From NCBI GenBank assembly GCA_937859515.1, contig CALMAK010000018.1:40215-104214 (forward strand): a stretch of DNA of 64,000 nucleotides, in the 5' to 3' direction. Positions 1 through 8,696 of the stretch are shown here, piece after piece. Made by a program: the position numbers and the translations under genes. The stretch's first letter is position 1, and each line of letters opens with the position of its first letter. This stretch comes from an uncultured Candidatus Saccharibacteria bacterium (GTDB lineage: Bacteria > Patescibacteriota > Saccharimonadia > Saccharimonadales > Saccharimonadaceae). The notes below the pieces were generated by a model. That model did not search any database and was not told the DNA's origin. It saw only the letters and a program-made list of their open reading frames with translations.

Positions 1-2
1 CA

Positions 3-329
3 ATTTTAGTGGTGGTGATGGCAGTTGCCTTGGTGGTGTATACGCGCCGACCGCCACGAGATATTCAGTATACACTCAGCCCTCAACAGGGCTTGTACGT
101 TGGTGATCGCCTTTATCATCTGGCAGATTTTAAGGCGTTTGGTCTGATTCGGGACGGCGAGCATCACTCGATTATGCTCATCCCTATCAAGCGGTTCGCA
201 CCTGGCGTATCGGTGTATTTCCCCGAAGAAGTAGGTGAACAGATTGTCGACATTCTAGGTCAACGCTTGCCAATGGAGACGCTAAAACTCGACCCCATTG
301 ACGTGCTTATCCGCAAATTGCGCCTCTAA
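3..329 (+). CDS. C-terminal part of a membrane protein with a PH-like domain
   Basis: The reading frame is open to the left edge, so the start lies outside the window. The visible part begins with the end of a hydrophobic segment (VVVMAVALVVY), followed by a basic stop-transfer stretch and a soluble domain of about 90 residues. This pattern (short beta-rich domain after a membrane segment, with a YVGDRLYHLADFKAF motif) resembles bacterial PH-like domain membrane proteins of CPR genomes, but I recognise the family only loosely. No function is assigned. Confidence 0.6.
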   Translation: MLVVVMAVALVVYTRRPPRDIQYTLSPQQGLYVGDRLYHLADFKAFGLIRDGEHHSIMLIPIKRFAPGVSVYFPEEVGEQIVDILGQRLPMETLKLDPIDVLIRKLRL

Positions 330-351
330 GTTGCCTTTTCAAGAGGTGCTG

Positions 352-404
352 TGGTACAATAACCGATGTTCGCCGTTGAAACTCAACGGCAAAGTACCTT
401 CTAG
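352..404 (+). promoter_or_regulatory. Extended -10 promoter, 12-codon mini-ORF and hairpin ahead of tRNA-Arg
   Basis: TGG-TACAAT (352-360) is an extended -10. Five nt later an ATG at 366 opens a 12-codon ORF (MFAVETQRQSTF, stop 402-404). Inside it GCCGTTGA (372-379) pairs with TCAACGGC (383-390). This is probably the tRNA promoter plus its processed leader; translation of the mini-ORF is only possible, not shown. Confidence 0.45.
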
Positions 405-451
405 TTACACGAAAGTATCACTATGCGTTTCGGCGTGTGGTGGTACATTAT

Positions 452-528
452 GCACCCGTAGCTCAGCTGGATAGAGCGTTTGCTTGCGGAGCAAGAGGTC
501 GCACGTTCGAATCGTGCCGGGTGTACCA
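452..528 (+). tRNA. tRNA-Arg (anticodon GCG)
   Basis: A full cloverleaf can be folded: acceptor GCACCCG/CGGGTGT, D-stem GCTC/GAGC, anticodon stem TTTGC/GCAAG around loop TTGCGGA (anticodon GCG at 486-488), and T-stem GCACG/CGTGC. The 3' CCA is encoded (526-528). It reads CGC and CGU. Most bacteria use an ACG (inosine) tRNA for this box, so the G34 form is worth noting. Confidence 0.95.
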
Positions 529-567
529 AAGTAAAAAGGCTAGTGAAAACTAGTCTTTTTACTTTGG
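526..567 (+). terminator. Terminator hairpin directly after tRNA-Arg
   Basis: A 19-nt arm (526-544) starting with the tRNA CCA pairs with 549-567 across a GAAA loop with one wobble. The second arm contains a T5 run. It probably ends tRNA-Arg transcription. Confidence 0.7.
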
Positions 568-572
568 TCATC

Positions 573-705
573 CCCGTTCCAACGGGCGACTCGCCAGCTT
601 GTCTGGCGGTAGTCGCACGTTCGGTGTAGCGAGAAAAGGAAACGAAAAGTTCTTTTCGTCCCTTTTTGAGCGAAGGAGGGCTTTAGCCCGATATCGTGCC
701 GGGTG
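573..705. repeat. Hairpin-rich element containing an interrupted copy of the tRNA-Arg 3' end
   Basis: Three hairpins lie in a row: CCCGTT/AACGGG (573-586), GCGACT-CGCCAG/CTGGCG-AGTCGC (586-616), and a long imperfect one (about 628-672). Within this, 612-623 is identical to tRNA positions 498-509, and 693-705 is identical to tRNA positions 511-523. The two tRNA pieces are adjacent in the tRNA but are separated here by 69 nt. No ORF is credible. It could be a decayed attachment site, a MITE-like element, or a structured RNA. Confidence 0.6.
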
Positions 706-771
706 CAAGCAACCGAAGGAGGCCTAAGGTCGATGCGTACCCCTATAAACATGATAGAATAGTGTAGGTCT

Positions 772-861
772 GGATGGGTGCAGGAGTGGTTGAACTGGCT
801 TGTCTCGAAAACAAGTGAGCCGGCAACGGTTCCGAGGGTTCGAATCCCTCTCCATCCGCCA
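772..861 (+). tRNA. tRNA-Ser (anticodon CGA)
   Basis: Class II tRNA with a long variable arm. Acceptor GGATGGG pairs with TCCATCC; anticodon stem CTTGT/ACAAG encloses loop CTCGAAA (anticodon 806-808, CGA, reads UCG). T-loop TTCGAAT and encoded CCA (859-861) are present. An extended -10 (TGA-TAGAAT, 752-760) lies 12 nt upstream. Confidence 0.95.
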
Positions 862-897
862 AGCAAAAAGCAGCTCGAAAAGGGCTGCTTTTTGCTT
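861..897 (+). terminator. Terminator after tRNA-Ser(CGA)
   Basis: AAGCAAAAAGCAGC (861-874) is the perfect reverse complement of 884-897, with a 9-nt loop and a T5 run inside the second arm. Confidence 0.75.
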
Positions 898-919
898 GGC
901 ATGATACGATAAAAGTACT

Positions 920-3043
920 ATGAAAAAACACTACCTCTTTATAATTATCGCAGCAATCCTTCTTGCTGGTGCGTCGGCACTTGGCTTTTATGCCTTTACT
1001 CAGATGAGAAAGACGGCAGCTGCCGCGCCGGATGAAGCGGCACTTGAGGAGGCGATTGGCGTTGAGTCGGTGCAAGTCAAAGACCGTACTATTACCTCCT
1101 CTCTTGGGTTTAGGACGCAGTATGATGCGACCATGGCGACTGCGCGTGCACAGGTGACGCACAGTCGGGTTGGTAGTTATGTTTCAGGTGAGGAGTTTGA
1201 TGGTGATGATTTGGATGAGACCCGTAACTACAGTATGTTTAAGTTTTCGATGACAGCGGAGGATGTCAAAACAAAACGATTGATACTTGAACAAGAGCTT
1301 GTGATTGGCACAAATATCAACGAAGATTTTTTTGAGAGTGCCAAAGCCAAACCAGAGAATGCTGGTCTTTCAGAGATGGAGATGGTCAAATCCTTTCTCA
1401 CAAAGACTCAGCTGGAGAACAGTTTCAATAATGAAAAGGTCACCATCTCTGACTCAACAGAGGTAGTAATCAATGGTGTAACTTATCAAAAGTTTACTGT
1501 TACCCATACACGAGTGGACTATGACCTGATCGAGACAAAAAATTGGGCTGATTACTATATCACGGTGCAAAATGGCCGACCGTATTGGGCGCACATCGAC
1601 AATATTACCGATACGACCACAAAGGATACGGCAGCATTTGAGGCAATTATTGCCGGGACAAGTTACCGCAAGCCAGGCGAGACGTCCGAACAAGCCGCCG
1701 ATACCGTGACTCCTTCTGTGCCAAAGGGTTCATCATATACACCGCAAAAAATCAGTACCAAAACGATGTTTGATGTGGTGCTGAAAAACCAGATTGCGGT
1801 AGTACGTGTCGGTACAATTCATTGTGCGGATGTCACACTGGGTGGCAGCGCAACACTGACGATTAATCATGCATGTACAGCAGGGGTAGGAAGTGGCTCA
1901 ATTGTCTCGAGTGACGGCTATATTGCCACCAACGGACATGTGACGCAGCTGGGCGATGCGGGAATTTTGACAACATGGCTGACGTTTGCGTATCAAGACG
2001 GCGTTACGAATGGCAGCTGGGGTGACATTGAACGATACGTAGACTATCTGGCAAAGGCAGGGGTCGTGCCTGGCGATAAATCAGCAACATTTCTCAGTAA
2101 TATAAAGGCGCAAGATCAGCAAGCGCTTGAGGCGCTTGGAAAATCAATTTCGTACATCACGAATATCGACTACCGATCACCTCGTACGACATACGCCATT
2201 CAGACGTCCGATGTGCCGATGAAATTGACGATGGAAAAAGGCAAGGACTTTACGTTTAACTATTCAAAGACAATCAAAGAGGCCGCGCATATCGCGTCAA
2301 ACTATAAGGTGAACGTTGACATCAATCAGGCGATTAATGATAACGTCAGTGATGTATCCATTTTGAAGATGAAAGGCACCTTCCCTGTCGTGACATTGGG
2401 CAGTGTGAGTAGTGTGAAGCCAGGCGATCGGGTGGTGGCGGTTGGATATCCAGCGTTTGTTGATGGTGGACTTACGACTGAAAAACGCAAGACGGTACCA
2501 GCCGTGACGCGTGGTAAGGTGAATTATATTGGTCCTGCCTCAAGCTATAGCTCGTATATTTTGATTCAAACCAGCGTGCCAATTGCTGGAGGTAATAGTG
2601 GTGGTCCAGCGTTTAATGATGACGGCGAACAAATTGGTCTTAATACATATGGGCAGATTATGTGCGCCGATCAACAATGTTTCGGCGATGGGACGGCGCG
2701 TGACATTGCCGATTACAAGGCACTAGCAAAAGAGGAAGGCATTACGTTTGAAGATGGTGATATTGCTAGGCGATGGAATGAAGGTGTAGAGGCGCTACAA
2801 GTTGGTGATTATACACGTGCCGCCTCACGATTTGACAGTGTGGCCCAGGATTACCCTGAGAACTATCTTGTATCGTCATTACAAAAGTATGCGGATAAAA
2901 ACAAGCCAGCCCTCTCGCCGACCCAAATGATTATGTTGTTTGTGGCGGTTGGACTGATGGTGGTTGGTGCGGTCGTGTTGGTCGTGATGGCGATATTACT
3001 AGCACGTCGCCACCGTCATACAGCACAGCAACCTATGGTGTAA
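920..3043 (+). CDS. Membrane-anchored trypsin-like serine protease with C-terminal membrane segment
   Basis: 707 residues. A hydrophobic N-terminal anchor (about 5-28) is followed by a region of about 250 residues of unknown fold, then a chymotrypsin-fold protease: His in TNGHV (about 340), Asp in DNVSDVSIL (about 478) and Ser in GNSGGPAF (about 560). The His-Asp gap carries an insertion of about 100 residues not seen in DegP/HtrA. A TPR-like stretch follows (about 617-660), then a second membrane helix (about 672-700) and a basic tail. No PDZ domain is visible. It probably works outside the membrane in protein quality control or in processing of surface proteins; the substrate is unknown. 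A TGA-TACGAT hexamer 9 nt before the ATG suggests an almost leaderless mRNA. It overlaps the convergent next gene by 11 nt. Confidence 0.85.
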   Translation: MKKHYLFIIIAAILLAGASALGFYAFTQMRKTAAAAPDEAALEEAIGVESVQVKDRTITSSLGFRTQYDATMATARAQVTHSRVGSYVSGEEFDGDDLDETRNYSMFKFSMTAEDVKTKRLILEQELVIGTNINEDFFESAKAKPENAGLSEMEMVKSFLTKTQLENSFNNEKVTISDSTEVVINGVTYQKFTVTHTRVDYDLIETKNWADYYITVQNGRPYWAHIDNITDTTTKDTAAFEAIIAGTSYRKPGETSEQAADTVTPSVPKGSSYTPQKISTKTMFDVVLKNQIAVVRVGTIHCADVTLGGSATLTINHACTAGVGSGSIVSSDGYIATNGHVTQLGDAGILTTWLTFAYQDGVTNGSWGDIERYVDYLAKAGVVPGDKSATFLSNIKAQDQQALEALGKSISYITNIDYRSPRTTYAIQTSDVPMKLTMEKGKDFTFNYSKTIKEAAHIASNYKVNVDINQAINDNVSDVSILKMKGTFPVVTLGSVSSVKPGDRVVAVGYPAFVDGGLTTEKRKTVPAVTRGKVNYIGPASSYSSYILIQTSVPIAGGNSGGPAFNDDGEQIGLNTYGQIMCADQQCFGDGTARDIADYKALAKEEGITFEDGDIARRWNEGVEALQVGDYTRAASRFDSVAQDYPENYLVSSLQKYADKNKPALSPTQMIMLFVAVGLMVVGAVVLVVMAILLARRHRHTAQQPMV

Positions 3044-3482
3044 ATGTCTTGGTGATTGCCATGAAGTCACGGCGCAGATCTTTTGTTTCGAACAATTCTT
3101 TCAGATATGGCTCCGACCGAGGTGCAGCAATACTGCGAATGGTACGAAAAAGAATAATAAATTTGGGAGTACCCGATAACTCTTGAATCCGCTGTAGTTT
3201 GTTAACAAAGTCACCAACTTGTGCGGATTGGTCGGTTGATAATTGTGGGCGGACATAACGAATAAGCAAGAAAAATATTACGAGCAATGCCGAGGCAACA
3301 GAGAATGCAATAATAAGAGGAAATGCCAGAACCCACCACCATGCATTGAAAGAGATGAGCCATATAAACAGTGGTACTAATATGACACCGACGCCTACCG
3401 TTAAAAACAGCGCAGATCGCCATAGCCGCGTGGCAAACTCTGACCCGATGGCGCGTATTGCCTGAAACATTCCTTTATTCAT
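3033..3482 (-). CDS. Small membrane protein, function unknown
   Basis: 149 residues with two adjacent hydrophobic segments (about 22-44 and 47-72), followed by a soluble, basic C-terminal half. The family is not recognised. TGT-TATACT ends 7 nt before the ATG, predicting a leaderless transcript. It is convergent with the protease gene, overlapping its last 11 nt, and divergent from the 517-residue membrane protein. Confidence 0.65.
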   Translation of the reverse strand: MNKGMFQAIRAIGSEFATRLWRSALFLTVGVGVILVPLFIWLISFNAWWWVLAFPLIIAFSVASALLVIFFLLIRYVRPQLSTDQSAQVGDFVNKLQRIQELSGTPKFIILFRTIRSIAAPRSEPYLKELFETKDLRRDFMAITKTFTP

Positions 3483-3545
3483 GTCCTTTAGTATAACATT
3501 TTAAGGTGTAATATTGGTCAAGAATGGTATACTAGTACATAGTTT

Positions 3546-5099
3546 ATGAATACTCTCAATACCAGGGCAGCGAAGTTTGCCGCTGCCCTATCGCAGGCGC
3601 AGCACTATCGAAACTATACTGTCGCCACCGACAGTCGTGCCGATACCTTTCATGTGGTGGGAGCTGGTGGCACCATTTCGGTGTTGTACGAGCAAATTCG
3701 CAATGCTGCTGAATATTCTGAGGATCACCTATTGTTGCAGCGCGCGATTCGCCGTTTTTATACGAGACTCTTTATTACTGGTGACATTAAGCAGCTGGAG
3801 GAAAGTGGCAGTGAGCTGATTACTGAGCTGACATTATCAGGATATCTTGCTAACGATTCAATACCACTAAGCAAGGTTGACGTTTTAACCCAAACTGCTG
3901 CTGATTATTACGCTGCATATGGCACGATCGACAAATCTCCACGTACGGTGCAATCATGGGTGGTTGACGTGCTTGCTATTGAAGTGCATTCGCACCTGAC
4001 AGATTATTTGGTGCGGGAAACGTTCGAGCAGTTTGTTTTCGAGCAGTTCAAGAGTTCTATTGACACCACATCGCTGTATGGCAAAAAAGCTCCAGAAGAT
4101 TACGAGCTGCTGTTATTTATTGCAGTGCATCGGGCAATTCTTAAATCTGACGATGCCACGATCAGGTGGGCCCTATTGCGCCGTTTTGCTAGCACCCCGC
4201 GAAAACTAGCCGAATATCAACGCCGTAACAAGGCGATCGATGACCTCCTTACCACCAAGGATAATAAGCGCCTCCAGCGGATGGTTAATCGCGAGGGCGC
4301 GGTATTTCGTATTCTGTGGCAAACCATTGAGCGCAACGATGATGCGGTAACGATGATAGAAAAGCCGGGGTCATTCCTCCAGATGTTTGAAGACACGGTT
4401 AATATGACCTACGAGGATATCGAGCATCGCATGAATCGTGGTGTGGTGCGCAGCATTCTCTTCCTTATCATTACGAAAGCAATTATTGGTGTGGCGATTG
4501 AGGTGCCGTATGATTTTTGGGTACATGGTGAGATTGCATGGCTGCCACTTGCGGTGAACCTGGCGTTGCCACCGCTGTATATGTTGCTATTGAGGTTAAC
4601 GCTGCTGATGCCGGGCCCAGTCAATACACGGGCACTGGTGTCACAGGCCGATACATTGCTGTACGGCAAAAAACAGCCCACCTACGAAGCGCCTAAGACG
4701 TCCGGCCAGTACGGAACCATTTTTAATACCGTTTATGCGTTGCTGATCATTGGTATATTTGGTGTTGTGTCATGGCTGTTGATGCAAATTGGGTTTACAA
4801 TCGTTCATTTGGCGATATTCTTTGTGTTCTTTTGTACGGCAAGCTTTCTCGGATTTCGTCTTAGCCGCAATATTCGCGATGTTGAGACGGTCGAGAACGG
4901 TATTAATGGCGTAGTAATGGTACGTGATTTTATTTATCTTCCTTTTGCGGTGGTGGGTCAAAAGTTGAGCCAAGGGTATGCGAAGTTCAACATCATTGCG
5001 ATTATCCTTGATATGGTGATTGAATTGCCACTAAAGGCGGTACTGGGGCTGATTCGCCGCTGGGGATCTTTTATTAGTTCAAAGAAGGATGAACTATAG
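3546..5099 (+). CDS. Large orphan membrane protein
   Basis: 517 residues. A soluble, mostly helical N-terminal part of about 290 residues is followed by four to five hydrophobic segments (about 300-320, 330-350, 395-415 and 418-440, with a further one near 470-490). It ends in a basic RRWGSFISSKKDEL tail. The family is not recognised. TGG-TATACT lies 12 nt upstream of the ATG, so the leader is very short. The stop lies 3 nt before the rlmH GTG, so the two genes are probably co-transcribed. Confidence 0.7.
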   Translation: MNTLNTRAAKFAAALSQAQHYRNYTVATDSRADTFHVVGAGGTISVLYEQIRNAAEYSEDHLLLQRAIRRFYTRLFITGDIKQLEESGSELITELTLSGYLANDSIPLSKVDVLTQTAADYYAAYGTIDKSPRTVQSWVVDVLAIEVHSHLTDYLVRETFEQFVFEQFKSSIDTTSLYGKKAPEDYELLLFIAVHRAILKSDDATIRWALLRRFASTPRKLAEYQRRNKAIDDLLTTKDNKRLQRMVNREGAVFRILWQTIERNDDAVTMIEKPGSFLQMFEDTVNMTYEDIEHRMNRGVVRSILFLIITKAIIGVAIEVPYDFWVHGEIAWLPLAVNLALPPLYMLLLRLTLLMPGPVNTRALVSQADTLLYGKKQPTYEAPKTSGQYGTIFNTVYALLIIGIFGVVSWLLMQIGFTIVHLAIFFVFFCTASFLGFRLSRNIRDVETVENGINGVVMVRDFIYLPFAVVGQKLSQGYAKFNIIAIILDMVIELPLKAVLGLIRRWGSFISSKKDEL

Positions 5100-5102
5100 G
5101 TT

Positions 5103-5558
5103 GTGATTCGAGTGATTGCGGTCGGTAAACGACACGAGACGTGGGTTGAAGCTGGTATTGAGCGCTATGAGAAGCGCCTGAAGAAGCCATACGACATAGA
5201 ATGGGTATTCTTGCCACATTCGCAGTTTGAGGCCGACAGGGCGCGCCAGGAAGAGTCTGGGCGCATACTATCGCGCCTTAAGGACAATGACTTCGTGATT
5301 CTACTGGATGAACGTGGCAAGAATATTGATTCCCCTGCCCTTTCTCGTTGTGTCGAAGCTGAGGTATCACGCGGACAACAAGTTGTCATTATTATCGGAG
5401 GAGCCTATGGCGTCGATGATACGATTCACCAGCGTGCAAATTTTGTGTGGTCTCTGTCGAAGCTTGTCTTTCCTCATCAATTGGTCCGCTTGATTCTTGT
5501 CGAGCAGATCTATCGTGTTCAAGAGATATCTCGTGGTGGCGCCTACCATCACATATAA
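5103..5558 (+). CDS. rlmH: 23S rRNA (pseudouridine-1915-N3)-methyltransferase RlmH
   Basis: 151 residues, the normal size for RlmH. This SPOUT-family enzyme methylates pseudouridine 1915 in helix 69 of 23S rRNA using SAM. Family signatures are clear: the N-terminal IRVIAVGKR, the glycine-rich SAM loop IIIGGAYGV, and the C-terminal FPHQLVRLILVEQIYR with the closing YHH. The start is a GTG with a purine-rich stretch (GAAGGATGAA) inside the end of the preceding gene, which suggests translational coupling. Confidence 0.95.
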   Translation: MIRVIAVGKRHETWVEAGIERYEKRLKKPYDIEWVFLPHSQFEADRARQEESGRILSRLKDNDFVILLDERGKNIDSPALSRCVEAEVSRGQQVVIIIGGAYGVDDTIHQRANFVWSLSKLVFPHQLVRLILVEQIYRVQEISRGGAYHHI

Positions 5559-5577
5559 ATACATAATTGACATACAG

Positions 5578-5606
5578 TTGACAAATAATAAAGCTTGTGC
5601 TATATT
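5578..5606 (+). promoter_or_regulatory. Consensus sigma-70 promoter
   Basis: TTGACA (5578-5583), 17-nt spacer, TATATT (5601-5606). A second TTGACA sits at 5567-5572. It drives the small secreted protein at 5640, leaving a leader of about 27 nt. Confidence 0.75.
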
Positions 5607-5639
5607 AGGTCATGTTAGCAAATAACAAAACAAACAATT

Positions 5640-5963
5640 ATGATTTACACACAAACACTTACACACCTTTTTGCAATAGCACTAAGCCTCAGTACGGCCA
5701 GTGGCGTGCTGATTCACGATACTAATGTCGATAAAGCAATGGTAAAGGCAGTATCCCAGCATGCGGATACGGTGGTTACTCTTGGAAATATACCTCACAC
5801 TCATAGTGAGCGTGGTTCGTTGCACCAAGCAATCCGTGATTTAAATGCATCACAACCTCGAACGCAGCCTCGCGGTCAGGAAGATCGTAAATATGTCCAG
5901 GCCAAGCCTTCGGCGCGCGGCCACCATCCATTTGATAACTACACACTACCACTTGTTGGTTAG
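5640..5963 (+). CDS. Small probable secreted protein
   Basis: 107 residues with a signal-like hydrophobic N-terminus (LTHLFAIALSLSTASGV) and a hydrophilic remainder rich in His, Arg, Gln and Pro. There is no recognisable domain. A near-perfect promoter sits just upstream, which is the main argument that this is a real gene. It is convergent with valS, with 4 nt between the stops and no clear terminator. Confidence 0.55.
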   Translation: MIYTQTLTHLFAIALSLSTASGVLIHDTNVDKAMVKAVSQHADTVVTLGNIPHTHSERGSLHQAIRDLNASQPRTQPRGQEDRKYVQAKPSARGHHPFDNYTLPLVG

Positions 5964-5967
5964 CGAA

Positions 5968-8526
5968 TTACGAGGCGTCAATAACGGACAGCTCTGCCTC
6001 GAGGCGCTTTTCGTACGATTGTTTTTGCTCTAGCTCCTTGCGCGTCTCATCAACGAGATGTGCGGGGGCTTTTTGGATGTAACTTTCATTAGACAGACGT
6101 CCGTTAAGATTCGCGATTTGCTGGCGGACCTCGCCAAGACGCTTTTCAAGATTGGTTTGATGTTCATATAGGGTGTCCTTGTCGACATCTAACCATGCTT
6201 CGCGGTTGGATGAAGCAAGGCGCAGTCCAATTGGTTGATCAACTTGCTTGATTTCCTTAACGCGTGTCAGGTGCACAAGAACATCGATATTGTCGGTAAT
6301 CAAACCGTCATTTTGGTAGAGAATGGAATACTTCTTCCCAAGGGGCAGCTCTGCAAGGACGTAACGGGTTTCGGACACGAATTCCTGGACTCGCTCAAAG
6401 GCCGCCGCCGCAATCTCGTCATGCGGATTATCGCTTGGCCATTGTTTGGTCATCAGCAGGTTGTGATGCCAGCCGAGCGTCTGCCAAATGGTTTCCGTCA
6501 CGAATGGGGCAAATGGGTGAGTAATCTTGAGAGTAGTATCAAGAACCCAGGCTAACATTTGAACATTATCTTGCTTTTTTGATACCTCAACATACCAGTC
6601 GGCAACGTCGTTCCAAACAGTGTGATAGACGGTCTCAGCGGCTTCAGCAAAGCGGTAGTTAGTCAGATGGTCTTCAATCTGGTCGGCAGCATTGTTGAGC
6701 TGACGTATGATCCAATGATCAGCAGTGCTTTCGGGTTGTAACTCACCCTGAGGCGTATAGTCATCACCGGTACGTGATTGGATGTAGCGTGCGATATTCC
6801 ATAATTTATTGCAGAAGTTGCGACCTGCCACGATTTTGCTGGTTGAGAAGGCCTGGTTTTGCCCTGCTGAACGACTAGCGATAATACCCATGCGAAGGGC
6901 ATCAGATCCGTATTCGGCGACGATTTCCATTGGGTTGATGACGTTCCCCTTGGATTTACTCATTTTTTGACCGTGCTCATCGAGAATGAGGCCATGAAGA
7001 TAAACGTGGCGGAATGGTACCTGATCAGTTGCGTAAAGGCCCAGCATGATCATACGGGCAATCCAGGCGTAGAGGATATCCACGCCAGTCTCAAGTACAG
7101 AAGTTGGGTAAAAACGAGCAAGGTCGCCACCATCAAGATAATCGGTGGTGATGAATGGCCACTGACCACTGCTAAACCAGGTGTCAAACGTATCTTCTTC
7201 GCGACGATATGTTGTTCCATTCACAACAACTTCTTTTTCGTCTACTCTTTCATCAAAAATCCAGTCGTTCGGATCATTAACATTTTGGAACATTGGAATC
7301 GGGATGCCCCATGGGATTTGGCGGCTGAGGTTCCAGTCTTTTAGGTTGTCATAGTATTGGATTAAAGCGCGCTTTTTACTGGCGGGGCTGAACGAAATCT
7401 CCCCTGCTTCAACTGCTTGTTTTGCACGATCCGCCAGGGGCCGCACGTTAAGGAACCATTGGTCCTTGATGAGCGGTTGGATGGGCTCACCGGATTTGTA
7501 GTCATAGCCAACAGAATGTTCGATAGTTTCTTCACCACGCAGTAATTCGCTGGCTTGAAGTGCTGCAAGAACGCGCTTGCGAGCGGTTAGTACATCAAGA
7601 CCAGCAAATTGAGCCGGTACGTTAATCATCGTGCCATCAAAATCGATTACCTGGATTCGTGGCAAATCGTGCCTCTGCCCTACCTCGAAGTCGTTCGGAT
7701 CATGGGCGGGCGTGATTTTTACGGCACCAGTTCCAAAAGTCGGATCAACGTATTCGTCGGCGATAATAGGGATTTCGCGTTCGACGATCGGGAGAAGGAC
7801 GCGGGTGCCAATGAGGTGCTTGTAGCGCTCATCCTCAGGGTGAACGGCAATAGCAGTGTCACCTAAAAGTGTCTCGGGACGAGTCGTAGCAATGATAATT
7901 TCACCAATTTTATCGAGCGTAGGATAGGCGATTTTCCACAGTGTCCCCTTCTCTGTTTTGTGGTCGACCTCAATGTCAGCATAACTGGTCTGGTACTTCG
8001 TGCTGTAATTAACGATTCGCTCACCCCTGTAAATAAGACCTTCGTCCCATAACCGTTTGAAGGTGCCGTAGACAGTGCGAATCACCTTCTCGTCCAGAGT
8101 AAAAACAAGATCCTGCCAACTGGCACTAACGCCTAAAGCGCGCAGTTGCAGCTCCATGTTGCCCCGTTGTTGCTCAACAAAGTTCCAGACCTGACTGTAT
8201 AGCTGTTCACGGCTGAAATCAAAGCGATTTTTGCCCTGTTTAGTCAGTTCCTTTTCGTATACAACCCATGTTTCAAATCCAGCATGATCAGCGCCGGGAA
8301 TATAAGCAACATCTCTTCCCTTCATGCGGTGAAAGCGTGAAAGGATATCTTCGAGCTGAACCGTTAATGCGTGTCCAGTGTGGAGGTTGCCGTTGGCATT
8401 TGGCGGCGGCATCACGATACTGTAGGGTTCGCCCTCCCCTTGTGGTGCGAATTTCCCACTGGTTTCCCACATGGCGTAGATATTTGGTTCGTAAGTATTT
8501 GGTTCGTACGTTTTAGCCAGCTTCAT
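5968..8526 (-). CDS. valS: Valine--tRNA ligase
   Basis: 852 residues, class Ia aminoacyl-tRNA synthetase charging tRNA-Val. Seen in order: the HIGH-type motif NLHTGHAL (about 47-54); the CP1 editing domain with TTRPETLLGDTA; FDTWFSSGQWPF; the KMSKSKGN loop; the anticodon-binding helical domain; and a C-terminal coiled-coil arm (about 790-850) typical of ValS. The N-terminus holds a tandem TYEPN-TYEPN, a 15-bp duplication that aligns badly with other ValS proteins. Three CACGTG-centred palindromes lie upstream. Confidence 0.97.
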   Translation of the reverse strand: MKLAKTYEPNTYEPNIYAMWETSGKFAPQGEGEPYSIVMPPPNANGNLHTGHALTVQLEDILSRFHRMKGRDVAYIPGADHAGFETWVVYEKELTKQGKNRFDFSREQLYSQVWNFVEQQRGNMELQLRALGVSASWQDLVFTLDEKVIRTVYGTFKRLWDEGLIYRGERIVNYSTKYQTSYADIEVDHKTEKGTLWKIAYPTLDKIGEIIIATTRPETLLGDTAIAVHPEDERYKHLIGTRVLLPIVEREIPIIADEYVDPTFGTGAVKITPAHDPNDFEVGQRHDLPRIQVIDFDGTMINVPAQFAGLDVLTARKRVLAALQASELLRGEETIEHSVGYDYKSGEPIQPLIKDQWFLNVRPLADRAKQAVEAGEISFSPASKKRALIQYYDNLKDWNLSRQIPWGIPIPMFQNVNDPNDWIFDERVDEKEVVVNGTTYRREEDTFDTWFSSGQWPFITTDYLDGGDLARFYPTSVLETGVDILYAWIARMIMLGLYATDQVPFRHVYLHGLILDEHGQKMSKSKGNVINPMEIVAEYGSDALRMGIIASRSAGQNQAFSTSKIVAGRNFCNKLWNIARYIQSRTGDDYTPQGELQPESTADHWIIRQLNNAADQIEDHLTNYRFAEAAETVYHTVWNDVADWYVEVSKKQDNVQMLAWVLDTTLKITHPFAPFVTETIWQTLGWHHNLLMTKQWPSDNPHDEIAAAAFERVQEFVSETRYVLAELPLGKKYSILYQNDGLITDNIDVLVHLTRVKEIKQVDQPIGLRLASSNREAWLDVDKDTLYEHQTNLEKRLGEVRQQIANLNGRLSNESYIQKAPAHLVDETRKELEQKQSYEKRLEAELSVIDAS

Positions 8527-8550
8527 ATCAAAGTCTTTACCCTGTCTTGC

Positions 8551-8635
8551 TTTTCACGTGAAAAAAGAACACAAAACTACACAAATGTTTTCCCGTGAAA
8601 ACATGTGCATTTCCCATCCTTTTTCACGTGTTTGT
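8551..8635 (-). promoter_or_regulatory. Three spaced palindromes upstream of valS (putative operators)
   Basis: TTTTCACGTGAAAA (8551-8564) and GTTTTCCCGTGAAAAC (8587-8602) are followed by a weaker TTTTTCACGTG-TTTG (8620-8634). Their centres are 37 and 33 bp apart, on roughly the same face of the helix. They occupy most of the gap between the FemAB gene and valS. The binding protein is unknown. They could instead be RNA hairpins in the valS leader. Confidence 0.5.
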
Positions 8636-8696
8636 TTTCACCTACCATTATACCATTAAAAGGAATGGTCAAAAGAGATAATTTTGGCAGGTGTGG

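Noticed and set aside
540-902. 120-residue minus-strand ORF across tRNA-Ser
   Set aside because: It contains the well-known antisense translation of a serine tRNA (GIRTLGTVAGSLVFETSQF-like) and overlaps both tRNA and terminators.
8485-8520. Tandem TYEPN duplication at the ValS N-terminus as a sign of a wrong start
   Set aside because: No better in-frame start lies downstream before the conserved PPPNANG region without removing needed residues; treated as a small natural duplication.
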